Shown in pieces: positions 4,649-10,650 of a stretch of 35,823 nt of DNA (the first letter of the stretch is position 1; every line of letters begins with the position of its first letter). This DNA is from a virus. Under the pieces are notes generated by a model, which was not told the origin of the DNA, made no database searches, and saw only the letters and a program-made list of their open reading frames with translations. Made by a program: the position numbers and the translations under genes. The stretch lies in IMG/VR virus record IMGVR_UViG_3300010412_000042, positions 1 through 35,823 of that record, one strand, 5' to 3'.

Positions 4649-4676
4649 TTGCATTCTTCGTAGAATGGTGTATAAT
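4649..4676 (+). promoter_or_regulatory. Sigma-70 promoter of the 65-aa gene
   Basis: TTGCAT, 16 bp, TATAAT on the plus strand, with the start point near 4683. It drives the only plus-strand gene of the accessory block. Confidence 0.75.
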
Positions 4677-4728
4677 TATAATCATAGTAGAGAGAGCAAG
4701 ATAGTTAAGGTAAAGAGGATTAAGCAAA

Positions 4729-4925
4729 TGGCATTCGAATTCGACGAAGTTTACAAAGCAAACGTATTCGCAGATACGACAGTGATGCTCGTGATGGATC
4801 GCGGGGATTGGTGGGTGTTGGCTGGTACGGATGAGGATAGCTCAAAGTATTTCGCCGGATGGTATTCCCATCTGGATGATGCTGAGGAAGCATACGCTCG
4901 CGTAGTGGGAGAATGTAGAAGATAA
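4729..4925 (+). CDS. Acidic hypothetical protein, 65 aa
   Basis: This 65-aa acidic protein starts MAFEFDEVYKANVF and contains MDRGDWWVLAGTDED and WYSHLDDAEEAYARVVGE. ATG 4729 is chosen over an upstream ATG at 4665 because the latter lies within the promoter, and AGAGGA is near the chosen start. The pattern beta-strands, WW, then a helix with DDAEEAYARV resembles small phage proteins of the DUF-type with a WY..L.DA..A motif, but I cannot name one. It is convergent with the ThyX operon, and a GC-rich hairpin separates them. Confidence 0.75.
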
Positions 4926-4930
4926 TATAG

Positions 4931-4958
4931 TATATAAATATAATAATATATTTATATA
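4931..4958. terminator. AT-only palindrome after the 65-aa gene
   Basis: TATATAAATATA (4931-4942) and TATATTTATATA (4947-4958) form a perfect 12-bp inverted repeat of A and T only, starting five bases after the stop codon. It could protect the 3' end or melt easily; it is too weak alone to be a classical terminator. Confidence 0.4.
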
Positions 4959-4989
4959 TTAAATAATAAATAAAGTTATAGCGCACGCA

Positions 4990-5037
4990 GGGCGGGGCGG
5001 ATGTTGGACCTTATAGGGTCCCATCGCCCGCCGCCCC
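4990..5037. terminator. GC-rich hairpin between convergent genes
   Basis: GGGCGGGGCGGATG and its imperfect complement CATCGCCCGCCGCCCC enclose the inner stem GGACC/GGTCC around a loop near 5011-5016. It lies between the plus-strand 65-aa gene and the minus-strand operon that ends at 5066. On the minus strand it is followed by a T-rich stretch, on the plus strand by CTCTCC, so a two-way stop is likely but the leftward direction is better. Confidence 0.6.
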
Positions 5038-5065
5038 TCTCCGCGTAAACCATTATGGGTATTTT

Positions 5066-5293
5066 TCAACCCCCAGAGTCTTGTAAGGTCTGTAGCAGTT
5101 CCATCCAAATCTCGAACCCCTCAGCCGTAGGTGGAAGAATATCAAGAATTTTTTCGATTACGTCACGTTTCACAAATATGCCCCGTCTGGCCTTCCATGC
5201 AGCCAAAGCAGTTTCATGGGGGCCAGGAAAAATTCCAGGAGCACCAGGAAACTTAGCACTATATGTTTTCCACCAGTCCTCAAATGTACTCAT
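5066..5293 (-). CDS. Hypothetical phage protein, 75 aa
   Basis: This 75-aa protein starts MSTFEDWWKTYSAKFPG and has HETALAAWKARRG in the middle, then a helical end (EGFEIWMELLQTLQDSGG). The FEDWW...A..AWKAR arrangement occurs in many short phage proteins of unknown role, often encoded near nucleotide-metabolism genes. It is the last gene of the ThyX operon and overlaps the gene before it by 14 bp. No catalytic residues are apparent. Confidence 0.8.
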   Translation of the reverse strand: MSTFEDWWKTYSAKFPGAPGIFPGPHETALAAWKARRGIFVKRDVIEKILDILPPTAEGFEIWMELLQTLQDSGG

Positions 5294-5468
5294 GCTTCCA
5301 CCCAGACTTCTCAGGTTTCTCCCAAGGAGTAATAATTGCTACATCCTTATTTTCATAAATAATAAGTTTAACTTTACTAAGAGTTATTGTTACTTCTGAT
5401 CTACTAGCAGTAGTATTAACTTGTATATCATCGCACTCTAGTTCAGTTCCATTTATAGTCAGTTTCAT
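5280..5468 (-). CDS. Hypothetical protein, 62 aa
   Basis: This 62-aa protein, MKLTINGTELECDDIQVN and so on, reads as alternating beta strands with a regular hydrophobic pattern (EVTITLSKVKLIIY, VAIITPW), a small beta-barrel or sandwich by appearance. It overlaps the hydrolase gene upstream by 26 bp and the 75-aa gene downstream by 14 bp, which is close packing typical of this operon. The ribosome site is weak, so translation may depend on coupling. Family not recognised. Confidence 0.75.
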   Translation of the reverse strand: MKLTINGTELECDDIQVNTTASRSEVTITLSKVKLIIYENKDVAIITPWEKPEKSGWKHEYI

Positions 5469-5994
5469 ACATTATAAACCTAGCCAGGATTCGGTAACCT
5501 TCTGGGTTAAGGTGAACATGATCCGTTAAATAATTTTCTAGTCCCAAGTAATAAGGGGATAGGTAGGTTCCACCAGACTCTTCGCAGATTCGCTCTTGCC
5601 ACAGCGCGTAAAAAATCATTGGTGGAAATTTTTCCTCTGTCGAAGGAGTTAGTCCTATACAATATAAATTCGCAGTATCTGGAATATAGGATAGCAATAG
5701 TCTGTAGTTATAAGCAAAATCAGAAATAGACGTGCCTATCAAATAATCATTCATGCCCAAAATAACTACTACTTTGTTTATTTGAGGACCAAAAAAGTCA
5801 GGTCCATTCAAAAACCTAATAGCTCCTTCAAGATTATTAGCTGCAAATTCGCTAGTAGCCCCACCACTAGCTAGAGATACATACTCACTAGTGAAGGCCC
5901 CCATGGAGAACATGGCAACGGTTAGAGAATCTCCTACCACAAGCGTACGGGCCTGCACTGTAAGACTAATTAGCATTAAAATTAAAATTCTCAC
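5443..5994 (-). CDS. Secreted SGNH/GDSL-type hydrolase
   Basis: This 183-aa protein is a member of the SGNH hydrolase (GDSL esterase) superfamily. Residues 1-15 (MRILILMLISLTVQA) look like a cleavable Sec signal peptide. Block I is VVGDSLT (nucleophile S23), block II has a glycine in LASGGAT, block III is GMND (N82), and block V is DHVHLN (D158, H161), so the catalytic set is complete. It starts with GTG, overlapping the previous stop as GTGA, with GGAGATAAA before it. Export from the infected cell suggests a role on envelope polysaccharide acetyl groups or lipids, in lysis or release; the substrate is not deducible. Confidence 0.92.
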   Translation of the reverse strand: MRILILMLISLTVQARTLVVGDSLTVAMFSMGAFTSEYVSLASGGATSEFAANNLEGAIRFLNGPDFFGPQINKVVVILGMNDYLIGTSISDFAYNYRLLLSYIPDTANLYCIGLTPSTEEKFPPMIFYALWQERICEESGGTYLSPYYLGLENYLTDHVHLNPEGYRILARFIMYETDYKWN

Positions 5995-6251
5995 TTTATC
6001 TCCTCGTAGAAATGAAGAACTAGATGTCCTCCAAATCTAAGTAATGTGTTAATGTAAATGCCTCCTTCAACTTCATTACCTGTACCATATATTCGTATAG
6101 TACGGGATTCAAGTTCGTTGCTAGGATTTACTTCTGCCCATAGGTACAAATTATTATTTTGTTCATTAATGTGCAGAATTCGTGCACTTTTTGGCAGCAT
6201 AACAGTCTGCGAATTTGTTATTTTTTCTATAGGATATTTATAAATGACCAT
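5991..6251 (-). CDS. DUF7352-like phage protein, 86 aa
   Basis: This 86-aa protein starts MVIYKYPIEKITNSQTVMLP and contains ARILHINEQNNNLYLWAEV, RIYGTGNEVE and a GGHLVLHFYE end. This matches, from memory, the widespread small phage and bacterial family DUF7352 (pattern W/YKYP, QT..MP..A.IL....Q...L.LWA.V, GTG, G.LV.H.FE). Function is unknown. ATG 6251 is preferred over a TTG one codon before. It overlaps the end of thyX and is followed by the hydrolase with a GTGA overlap. Confidence 0.85.
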   Translation of the reverse strand: MVIYKYPIEKITNSQTVMLPKSARILHINEQNNNLYLWAEVNPSNELESRTIRIYGTGNEVEGGIYINTLLRFGGHLVLHFYEEIK

Positions 6252-6879
6252 CAATCAATGCCCTCCAAGATATAGGAAACAAATCTTGTATAATAAAATC
6301 AATTTTGCCAGCTAACGTTTGAATTTCCTTCTGGGCGGAGGCTTCCAGCCTCAATGCACAAAATCTAGCATAAGCCGCAAGACTACCGGTCCAGTACCAC
6401 TTAGTGTACATAGCTTGAGGTAGAACCATGCGCGCCTGCTCAGGTGCTATACCGTGCGTCAACAAACTAGCATAAAGTTCTTTAGCCCTATAAAAGAAGT
6501 TTTCTACTTGTTTGGTAACTTCTTCGTTATATTCGCTAGTTCCTCCAGAACCCTGTTTTATGGTCATTAGCGGTCTGGTGCGCCATGCGTCAGGGTAGAA
6601 AAAAGTAGGCTCGTAATCAACGTATCGTCTAGAAACTTCGTTTTCTACGAATCCTACCTTATGTTTAAAACATTGGGTACGAACAAAGACAGGTGCCTCA
6701 ATAGCAAAAGTAAGCTGAGGGTGTGCGAAAGGCGTCCAGTGCTTGTGTTTGGCCAAATAGAAAATAAGGTTTTCATCTTTCTGAGTTAAAACATCCTCAG
6801 AAACTTTATCAAAGGATACTCTGGCAGCATCAACTACAGTTTTATCACTGCCCATATAGTCAATTAATTTTACTTTCAT
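6238..6879 (-). CDS. thyX: Flavin-dependent thymidylate synthase ThyX
   Basis: This 213-aa protein makes dTMP from dUMP using methylene-tetrahydrofolate and reduced FAD, and supports phage DNA synthesis. The ThyX signature is present as FKHKVGFVENEVSRRY (residues 71-86); the NExSxRY half is intact. The usual RHR triad reads KHK here (72-74), a conservative change at residues that contact FAD and dUMP. Other family features are HWTPFAHPQLTFAIEAPVFV and ARMVLPQAMYTKWYWTGSL. Length is normal. The start overlaps the previous stop by ATGA. Confidence 0.95.
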   Translation of the reverse strand: MKVKLIDYMGSDKTVVDAARVSFDKVSEDVLTQKDENLIFYLAKHKHWTPFAHPQLTFAIEAPVFVRTQCFKHKVGFVENEVSRRYVDYEPTFFYPDAWRTRPLMTIKQGSGGTSEYNEEVTKQVENFFYRAKELYASLLTHGIAPEQARMVLPQAMYTKWYWTGSLAAYARFCALRLEASAQKEIQTLAGKIDFIIQDLFPISWRALIDGHL

Positions 6880-7118
6880 AGTCTTTCTTCTATTTCCGAG
6901 AGCGTGCGGTGTATTTCAGTGTATCGACTAGATAGAGCTAGACGTATTTCAGTTAGTAGAGTTTCTATGATCGACTTATCTACGCTAAATCGAACATCTT
7001 CAATGGACAATTCTGCGGATTTCTTCTTACTTAGAATCTCATCTACTTCATCTAGCAATTCTAATTCTCTATCTAATTTACGATATTCTTTTAGTAAATC
7101 TTGCAAAGCGTTAAACAT
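6876..7118 (-). CDS. Coiled-coil hypothetical protein, 80 aa
   Basis: This 80-aa protein is almost entirely charged and helical (residues 8-35 and 50-80 with heptad-like L and I spacing), so a two-helix coiled coil is likely. The ATG at 7118 has GGAGA six bases upstream; an upstream in-frame start would lie within a terminator hairpin. It is the first gene of the ThyX operon and overlaps thyX by ATGA. It may be a structural or regulatory partner; no family is recognised. Confidence 0.78.
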   Translation of the reverse strand: MFNALQDLLKEYRKLDRELELLDEVDEILSKKKSAELSIEDVRFSVDKSIIETLLTEIRLALSSRYTEIHRTLSEIEERL

Positions 7119-7136
7119 GGTATCTCCAATATAAAA

Positions 7137-7158
7137 GTGGGGCCACTTCGGGCCCCAC
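7137..7158 (-). terminator. Intrinsic terminator in the operon leader
   Basis: On the minus strand GTGGGGCC-CGAAGT-GGCCCCAC forms a perfect 8-bp GC stem followed by TTTTATATT. It lies only 19 bp before the first gene of the ThyX operon and downstream of the promoter at 7209-7238, so it would stop most operon transcripts unless read through. Confidence 0.75.
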
Positions 7159-7183
7159 CAACAAAACAAACTTGATAGAAAGA

Positions 7184-7201
7184 CTGGATTTCTCAATCCA
7201 G
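7184..7201 (-). promoter_or_regulatory. Leader hairpin upstream of the terminator
   Basis: On the minus strand CTGGATT-GAGA-AATCCAG forms a perfect 7-bp stem with a GNRA-type loop at the very 5' end of the expected transcript. It may stabilise the message or affect the terminator that follows. Confidence 0.55.
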
Positions 7202-7208
7202 TAAATAT

Positions 7209-7238
7209 ATTATATCAAAGATCCCAAGTTTAAGTCAA
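7209..7238 (-). promoter_or_regulatory. Sigma-70 promoter of the ThyX operon
   Basis: On the minus strand: TTGACT, 18 bp, TATAAT. It overlaps the last codons of the DUF551-like gene. The leader would be about 80 nt and contains two hairpins. Confidence 0.7.
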
Positions 7239-7418
7239 AACTGGTTTTTCAATCCTGGCAAAGTGGGTAATTTCATTAGCTGAAAACTTATACCCATAGC
7301 ATATCCAGCTTCCTTTAGTAATAGAACAATAACCTATCATATAGAATCCGTCCTCATGGTGAACTAGTACGTCTTCTAAGTGTCCTGGCACTTCATCTTC
7401 AGTTGAAATCCAATGCAT
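7230..7418 (-). CDS. DUF551-like phage protein, 62 aa
   Basis: This 62-aa protein begins MHWISTEDEVPGHLEDVLVH and ends with EITHFARIEKP. It fits the DUF551 pattern seen in many phages and prophages (W.S..D..P....VLV....G....GY....W........ITHW..L..P). The role of this family is unknown. ATG 7418 is chosen over an upstream ATG because GGAGATATAAAT precedes it. It has its own promoter (7443-7472) and is followed by the terminator at 7137-7158, so it can be a single-gene transcript. It is divergent from the head module. Confidence 0.82.
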   Translation of the reverse strand: MHWISTEDEVPGHLEDVLVHHEDGFYMIGYCSITKGSWICYGYKFSANEITHFARIEKPVLT

Positions 7419-7442
7419 ATTTATATCTCCAGCTTTTAATAT

Positions 7443-7472
7443 ATTATACAATATTAAGTAATGAAATGTCAA
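7443..7472 (-). promoter_or_regulatory. Sigma-70 promoter of the DUF551-like gene
   Basis: On the minus strand: TTGACA, 18 bp, TATAAT, about 25 bp from the start codon. Confidence 0.75.
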
Positions 7473-7512
7473 GATTTATTTTTATTTAGGGTTGAGAAAT
7501 AAAAAATTTTTA

Positions 7513-7541
7513 TTGACATGGACTAAAAATTTTGGTATTAT
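7513..7541 (+). promoter_or_regulatory. Sigma-70 promoter of the packaging/head module
   Basis: TTGACA, 17 bp, TATTAT. The upstream 20 bases (TTGAGAAATA plus A and T tracts) match those of the promoter at 10229-10257, suggesting a shared UP element or regulator site. Confidence 0.8.
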
Positions 7542-7551
7542 TAAGATAATA

Positions 7552-7581
7552 GTATAAGAAAAAGTACTGCTGTACTTATAC
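7552..7581 (+). promoter_or_regulatory. 5' hairpin of the late message
   Basis: GTATAAG (7552-7558) and AGTAC (7563-7567) pair with GTACTTATAC (7572-7581) around a TGCT loop and a small bulge. It lies within a few bases of the expected 5' end, a position that usually stabilises messages. The ribosome site AAGGG follows it. Confidence 0.5.
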
Positions 7582-7605
7582 ATTAAGTCAAGAAGGGATA
7601 CTAAT

Positions 7606-8154
7606 ATGTCACGAGCCAAAGCAATAAATGTGCTAGATCATGATAATAATGTAGAAATCATCGAACCCAAGGATGAGGATATTTCTCCAGAAGGTTTAGA
7701 GGTTGCTAATGCTTATCTAGCTGCAGAAGGCGATGTTAAAAAAGTATCAACTGATCTAGATATTCCACTAGAAATGGTGACAAAATACTTGAATAGAAAG
7801 GAAATAAAGAGGTATATAAATACCGTATTCCTAGATCAGGGTTACAACAATCGCTTTAAAATATCAAGAACACTAGAAGAAATAATAGAGAAAAAGCTCG
7901 AAGAAATGGAAGATACTGAAATGGCCTCTCAAAAGGACATTTCAGAATTGGTCGCGCTAGCTCACAAGTTCCAACTTGAGAACCGAAAGCTCGACCTCGA
8001 GGAGCGCAAGCTCGAACAAAATTATGAGCTTGCTAAATATAAGGAGCGCAATAAGATTACGCTATCAGGACCTGTTGTAAATATTAGCGATCAGTCGCAA
8101 TATGGGGGTAATTATGGCAATCTTATACAGCAGCTACTGGAAATGGATAAATGA
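7606..8154 (+). CDS. Probable terminase small subunit
   Basis: This 182-aa protein has an HTH-like region at residues about 28-66 (EGLEVANAYLAAEGDVKKVS, then IPLEMVTKYLNRKEIKRYI), a central coiled coil rich in E, K and L (about 84-150), and a variable tail. This order (DNA-binding domain, oligomerisation helices, C-terminal tail) is that of small terminases, which recognise phage DNA and load it onto the large subunit. Position as the first gene before PhoH and the large terminase supports it. Ribosome site AAGGG. It overlaps the next gene by ATGA. Sequence similarity alone is weak. Confidence 0.72.
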   Translation: MSRAKAINVLDHDNNVEIIEPKDEDISPEGLEVANAYLAAEGDVKKVSTDLDIPLEMVTKYLNRKEIKRYINTVFLDQGYNNRFKISRTLEEIIEKKLEEMEDTEMASQKDISELVALAHKFQLENRKLDLEERKLEQNYELAKYKERNKITLSGPVVNISDQSQYGGNYGNLIQQLLEMDK

Positions 8155-8837
8155 CAGCAGTAAAAAAGATACACAAGTTTCATATAAGACAGTTGGAACG
8201 TGTAACACCCTATACAGCCAACCAGAAAATTGCACTAGATGCATTTTTTGATGGTAAAGATATCGCAATGATAGGCTGTGCAGGGACCGGGAAGACCTTC
8301 CTGGCCCTATATATGGGCTTTCAGGGCGTGCTTGCACAAGATTACCAGTCGGTAACGATCGTGCGATCCGCCGTAGCCGTGCGAGATATGGGATTTATGC
8401 CGGGAGATTTAGAAGAAAAGACAGCATACTACGAAATGCCCTATGCGGCACTTTGTGATGAGCTGTTTCCTTATCAAAATACCTATGAACATTTGAAAAA
8501 GGCAGGACATCTATTCTTTCTTCCCACCTCTTACGTAAGAGGGCTTACTTTTAGAGACTCGATAATTATTATTGATGAGTGTCAATCCTTAAATGCTCAT
8601 GAGTTGGACTCAATTATTACTCGTGTGGGTAATAATTGCAGACTAATTCTATGTGGTGACGGTATTCAAACCGATCTTACTAAGTATTCAGAGCGTCGTG
8701 GCTTCCATGATATTATTAAGATACTGGAAAAAGTCAATAATTTCAGTATAATCAACTTTGGAACAGAAGATATTGTACGATCTGGACTAGTAAAAGACTA
8801 CATAATTGAACGCGACCGTCTCGGGTTGCAGATTTAG
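8151..8837 (+). CDS. PhoH-like P-loop ATPase
   Basis: This 228-aa protein is a PhoH-family ATPase. Walker A is GCAGTGKT (residues 42-49), Walker B is IIIIDECQ (about 137-144), and the family patterns TIVRSAVAVRDMGFMPGDLE and CGDGIQTDL are present. PhoH proteins are common in phages, especially aquatic ones; they are predicted RNA-linked ATPases or helicases with no settled role. Being between the two terminase subunits is noteworthy. The start overlaps the upstream stop by ATGA, and two hairpins, one a strong terminator, follow the stop codon. Confidence 0.93.
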   Translation: MTAVKKIHKFHIRQLERVTPYTANQKIALDAFFDGKDIAMIGCAGTGKTFLALYMGFQGVLAQDYQSVTIVRSAVAVRDMGFMPGDLEEKTAYYEMPYAALCDELFPYQNTYEHLKKAGHLFFLPTSYVRGLTFRDSIIIIDECQSLNAHELDSIITRVGNNCRLILCGDGIQTDLTKYSERRGFHDIIKILEKVNNFSIINFGTEDIVRSGLVKDYIIERDRLGLQI

Positions 8838-8851
8838 GCCCATTCTGGGCC
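8837..8851 (+). other. Short perfect hairpin at the PhoH stop
   Basis: GGCCCA-TTC-TGGGCC is a perfect 6-bp stem starting on the last base of the PhoH stop codon, five bases ahead of a stronger terminator. It probably adds 3'-end protection. Confidence 0.45.
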
Positions 8852-8855
8852 AATC

Positions 8856-8898
8856 GCTGCCTTCATCGTTCTCCGGCGATGGAGGCAGCTCTTTTTAG
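8856..8898 (+). terminator. Intrinsic terminator before the large terminase
   Basis: GCTGCCTTCATCG (8856-8868) and CGATGGAGGCAGC (8877-8889) form a 13-bp stem with one G-U pair, followed by TCTTTTT. It lies directly before the large terminase gene, with no clear promoter between them. Confidence 0.82.
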
Positions 8899-8905
8899 GA
8901 GAACT

Positions 8906-10195
8906 ATGTTAACCATAAGTAGACCGGATATTCCATCTGATAAAATAATAACTCATTCAATAGCAGATAGATTTTTAAAAATCCCAGTCGAAAACTACTT
9001 AAATCTGTTAGGTATTGAACCTTCACCTCCGCAAATAGCGTTGATTAATGGAGTAAATGACCCAAGATACAGATTCGTAGTTGCGTGTTTCTCTCGTCGA
9101 GTTGGAAAGACGTACATATCAAATATAGTCGCCCAACTAGTAGCACTAGTCCCTGGCTCGAATGTATTATTGATTTCGCCTAATTACAACTTGACGACTA
9201 TTTCATGGGATCTTCAACGAACCTTAATAAATAAGTTCGATATTGAGGTAAAGAAGAATAACCAGAAAGATCGTGTGATAACGTTGACTAATGATTCATC
9301 AATACGCATGGGCTCCGTAAGCCAAGCGGACTCATTAGTAGGACGCTCCTACGATCTAATTTTATTTGACGAAGCCGCAATTGATCCAAATGGAAAAGAT
9401 GTATTTAATATTCAGTTGCGACCAACGTTGGATAAAATAAACTCTAAGGCAATATTCATATCAACCCCTCGGGGATTATATAATTATTTCTATGAATTCT
9501 ATCAGCGCGGTTTCAGTGAAGAATATCCAGATTGGGTATCTATGCACTGCGATTGGCGAGATAATCCTCGTGCTAATGAGGAGGATGTTCGTGCAGCTGA
9601 AAAGTCTATGTCGCGAGCAGAATTCAGACAGGAATACTACGCAGACTTCACGGTATTCGAAGGAAAGATTTGGAATTTTGACTCCGATCGATGTGTGAAA
9701 GATTTAAGCGATCTCCCTCTATGGGAAATGGAAGTTATCGCCGGCATCGACATAGGATTTAAAGATCCTACCGCTATGTGCGTTATTGCGTATGACCACC
9801 ATACACAGAACTACTATGTAATTGACGAGTATTGGGATAGAGAAGAAGGCAGCTTACAGCATGCAAACAGAGTAAAAGAGTTAGAAGAGAAATATCAGAT
9901 ATCAATGATCTTTATAGATTCTGCAGCTGCTCAAACACGCTTTGACTGGGCCCAACAGTTCGACATTGCTACAATAAATGCTAAAAAATCTATTTTAGAT
10001 GGTATAGAGGCTGTTGCAAGAATAGTTGATAATAACAAACTAATAGTAGATGAAAGATGTGCACATGTTTTGGAAGCTTTGGATCAATACCAATGGGATG
10101 ATAAAAAGACTCTTGAAAAACAAAAGCCAAAGCATAACGATGCATCGCACATGGCCGACGCACTTCGCTATGCAATATATACTTATACTGTATAA
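8906..10195 (+). CDS. Terminase large subunit
   Basis: This 429-aa protein is the packaging motor ATPase and nuclease that pumps DNA into the prohead and cuts it. The ATPase domain has a Walker A-like SRRVGKT (63-69) and Walker B LILFDEAA (about 152-158). The RNase H-like nuclease domain has AGIDIGFKDPT (about 280-290), MIFIDSAA (about 335) and DASHMADALRY (about 411-421), giving the expected acidic residues. I set the start at 8906, with AGGAG five bases upstream; the ATG at 8879 lies inside the terminator stem. It follows that terminator, so its transcripts must come from read-through or an unseen promoter. Confidence 0.95.
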   Translation: MLTISRPDIPSDKIITHSIADRFLKIPVENYLNLLGIEPSPPQIALINGVNDPRYRFVVACFSRRVGKTYISNIVAQLVALVPGSNVLLISPNYNLTTISWDLQRTLINKFDIEVKKNNQKDRVITLTNDSSIRMGSVSQADSLVGRSYDLILFDEAAIDPNGKDVFNIQLRPTLDKINSKAIFISTPRGLYNYFYEFYQRGFSEEYPDWVSMHCDWRDNPRANEEDVRAAEKSMSRAEFRQEYYADFTVFEGKIWNFDSDRCVKDLSDLPLWEMEVIAGIDIGFKDPTAMCVIAYDHHTQNYYVIDEYWDREEGSLQHANRVKELEEKYQISMIFIDSAAAQTRFDWAQQFDIATINAKKSILDGIEAVARIVDNNKLIVDERCAHVLEALDQYQWDDKKTLEKQKPKHNDASHMADALRYAIYTYTV

Positions 10196-10228
10196 TAGTA
10201 TGCAGGTTTGAGAAATTAAAAATTTTTC

Positions 10229-10257
10229 TTGACATCAGACGAAAAGTCAGGTATAAT
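10229..10257 (+). promoter_or_regulatory. Second sigma-70 promoter of the late module
   Basis: TTGACA, 17 bp, TATAAT. The 20 bases before it resemble those before the promoter at 7513. The expected start (about 10264) lies five or six bases ahead of the next ATG. Confidence 0.85.
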
Positions 10258-10269
10258 CTAAGATAGAAG

Positions 10270-10650
10270 ATGGGAGATCTAAAACGATATCCAGTAAAAT
10301 ATATAAGAGACAAGGTTAAAAGTAGTTACCCAGTTAAAACTGAGTGCTATATTTGCGGTGTTGTAGATGAATTACATTTTCATCATTATAATTCACTTGC
10401 AGAGCTGTATAAGCGATGGACCGCGATTAATAACTTTAACGTTACCACCAAGGAAGAAATCTTGGAGGTGCGTGATCTTTTTATTTCAGAACACTGGAAA
10501 GAATTAGTGGAGCTTGGTGCAACTCTTTGCAAAAAGCACCATGAGTTATTACATAAGCTCTTCGGAAAGAATCCAAAACTAGAGACTTCGGAGAAGCAAC
10601 ATAGATGGGTTGAAAAACAAAGAGCTAAAAAATACAAAGGGGTAACATAA
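10270..10650 (+). CDS. HNH endonuclease (packaging-associated)
   Basis: This 126-aa protein contains a CYIC (C26, C29) zinc pair, HFHHY (H38, H39), then LCKKHHELLH (C87, H90, H91, H95), an HNH/treble-clef arrangement. HNH proteins next to terminase and portal genes, like HK97 gp74, help the terminase cut DNA during packaging, so this one probably does too. The N-terminus (GDLKRYPVKYIRD) resembles such proteins from T4-like phages, which supports the start. No ribosome site precedes the ATG and the promoter start is only about five bases away, so translation from the second promoter may be leaderless. Confidence 0.87.
   Translation: MGDLKRYPVKYIRDKVKSSYPVKTECYICGVVDELHFHHYNSLAELYKRWTAINNFNVTTKEEILEVRDLFISEHWKELVELGATLCKKHHELLHKLFGKNPKLETSEKQHRWVEKQRAKKYKGVT

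Noticed and set aside
8134-8337. 67-aa minus-strand frame opposite PhoH
   Set aside because: Shadow of the PhoH coding strand, with no ribosome site.
8879-8905. Upstream ATG for the large terminase
   Set aside because: It lies inside the terminator stem and lacks a ribosome site, while ATG 8906 has AGGAG.
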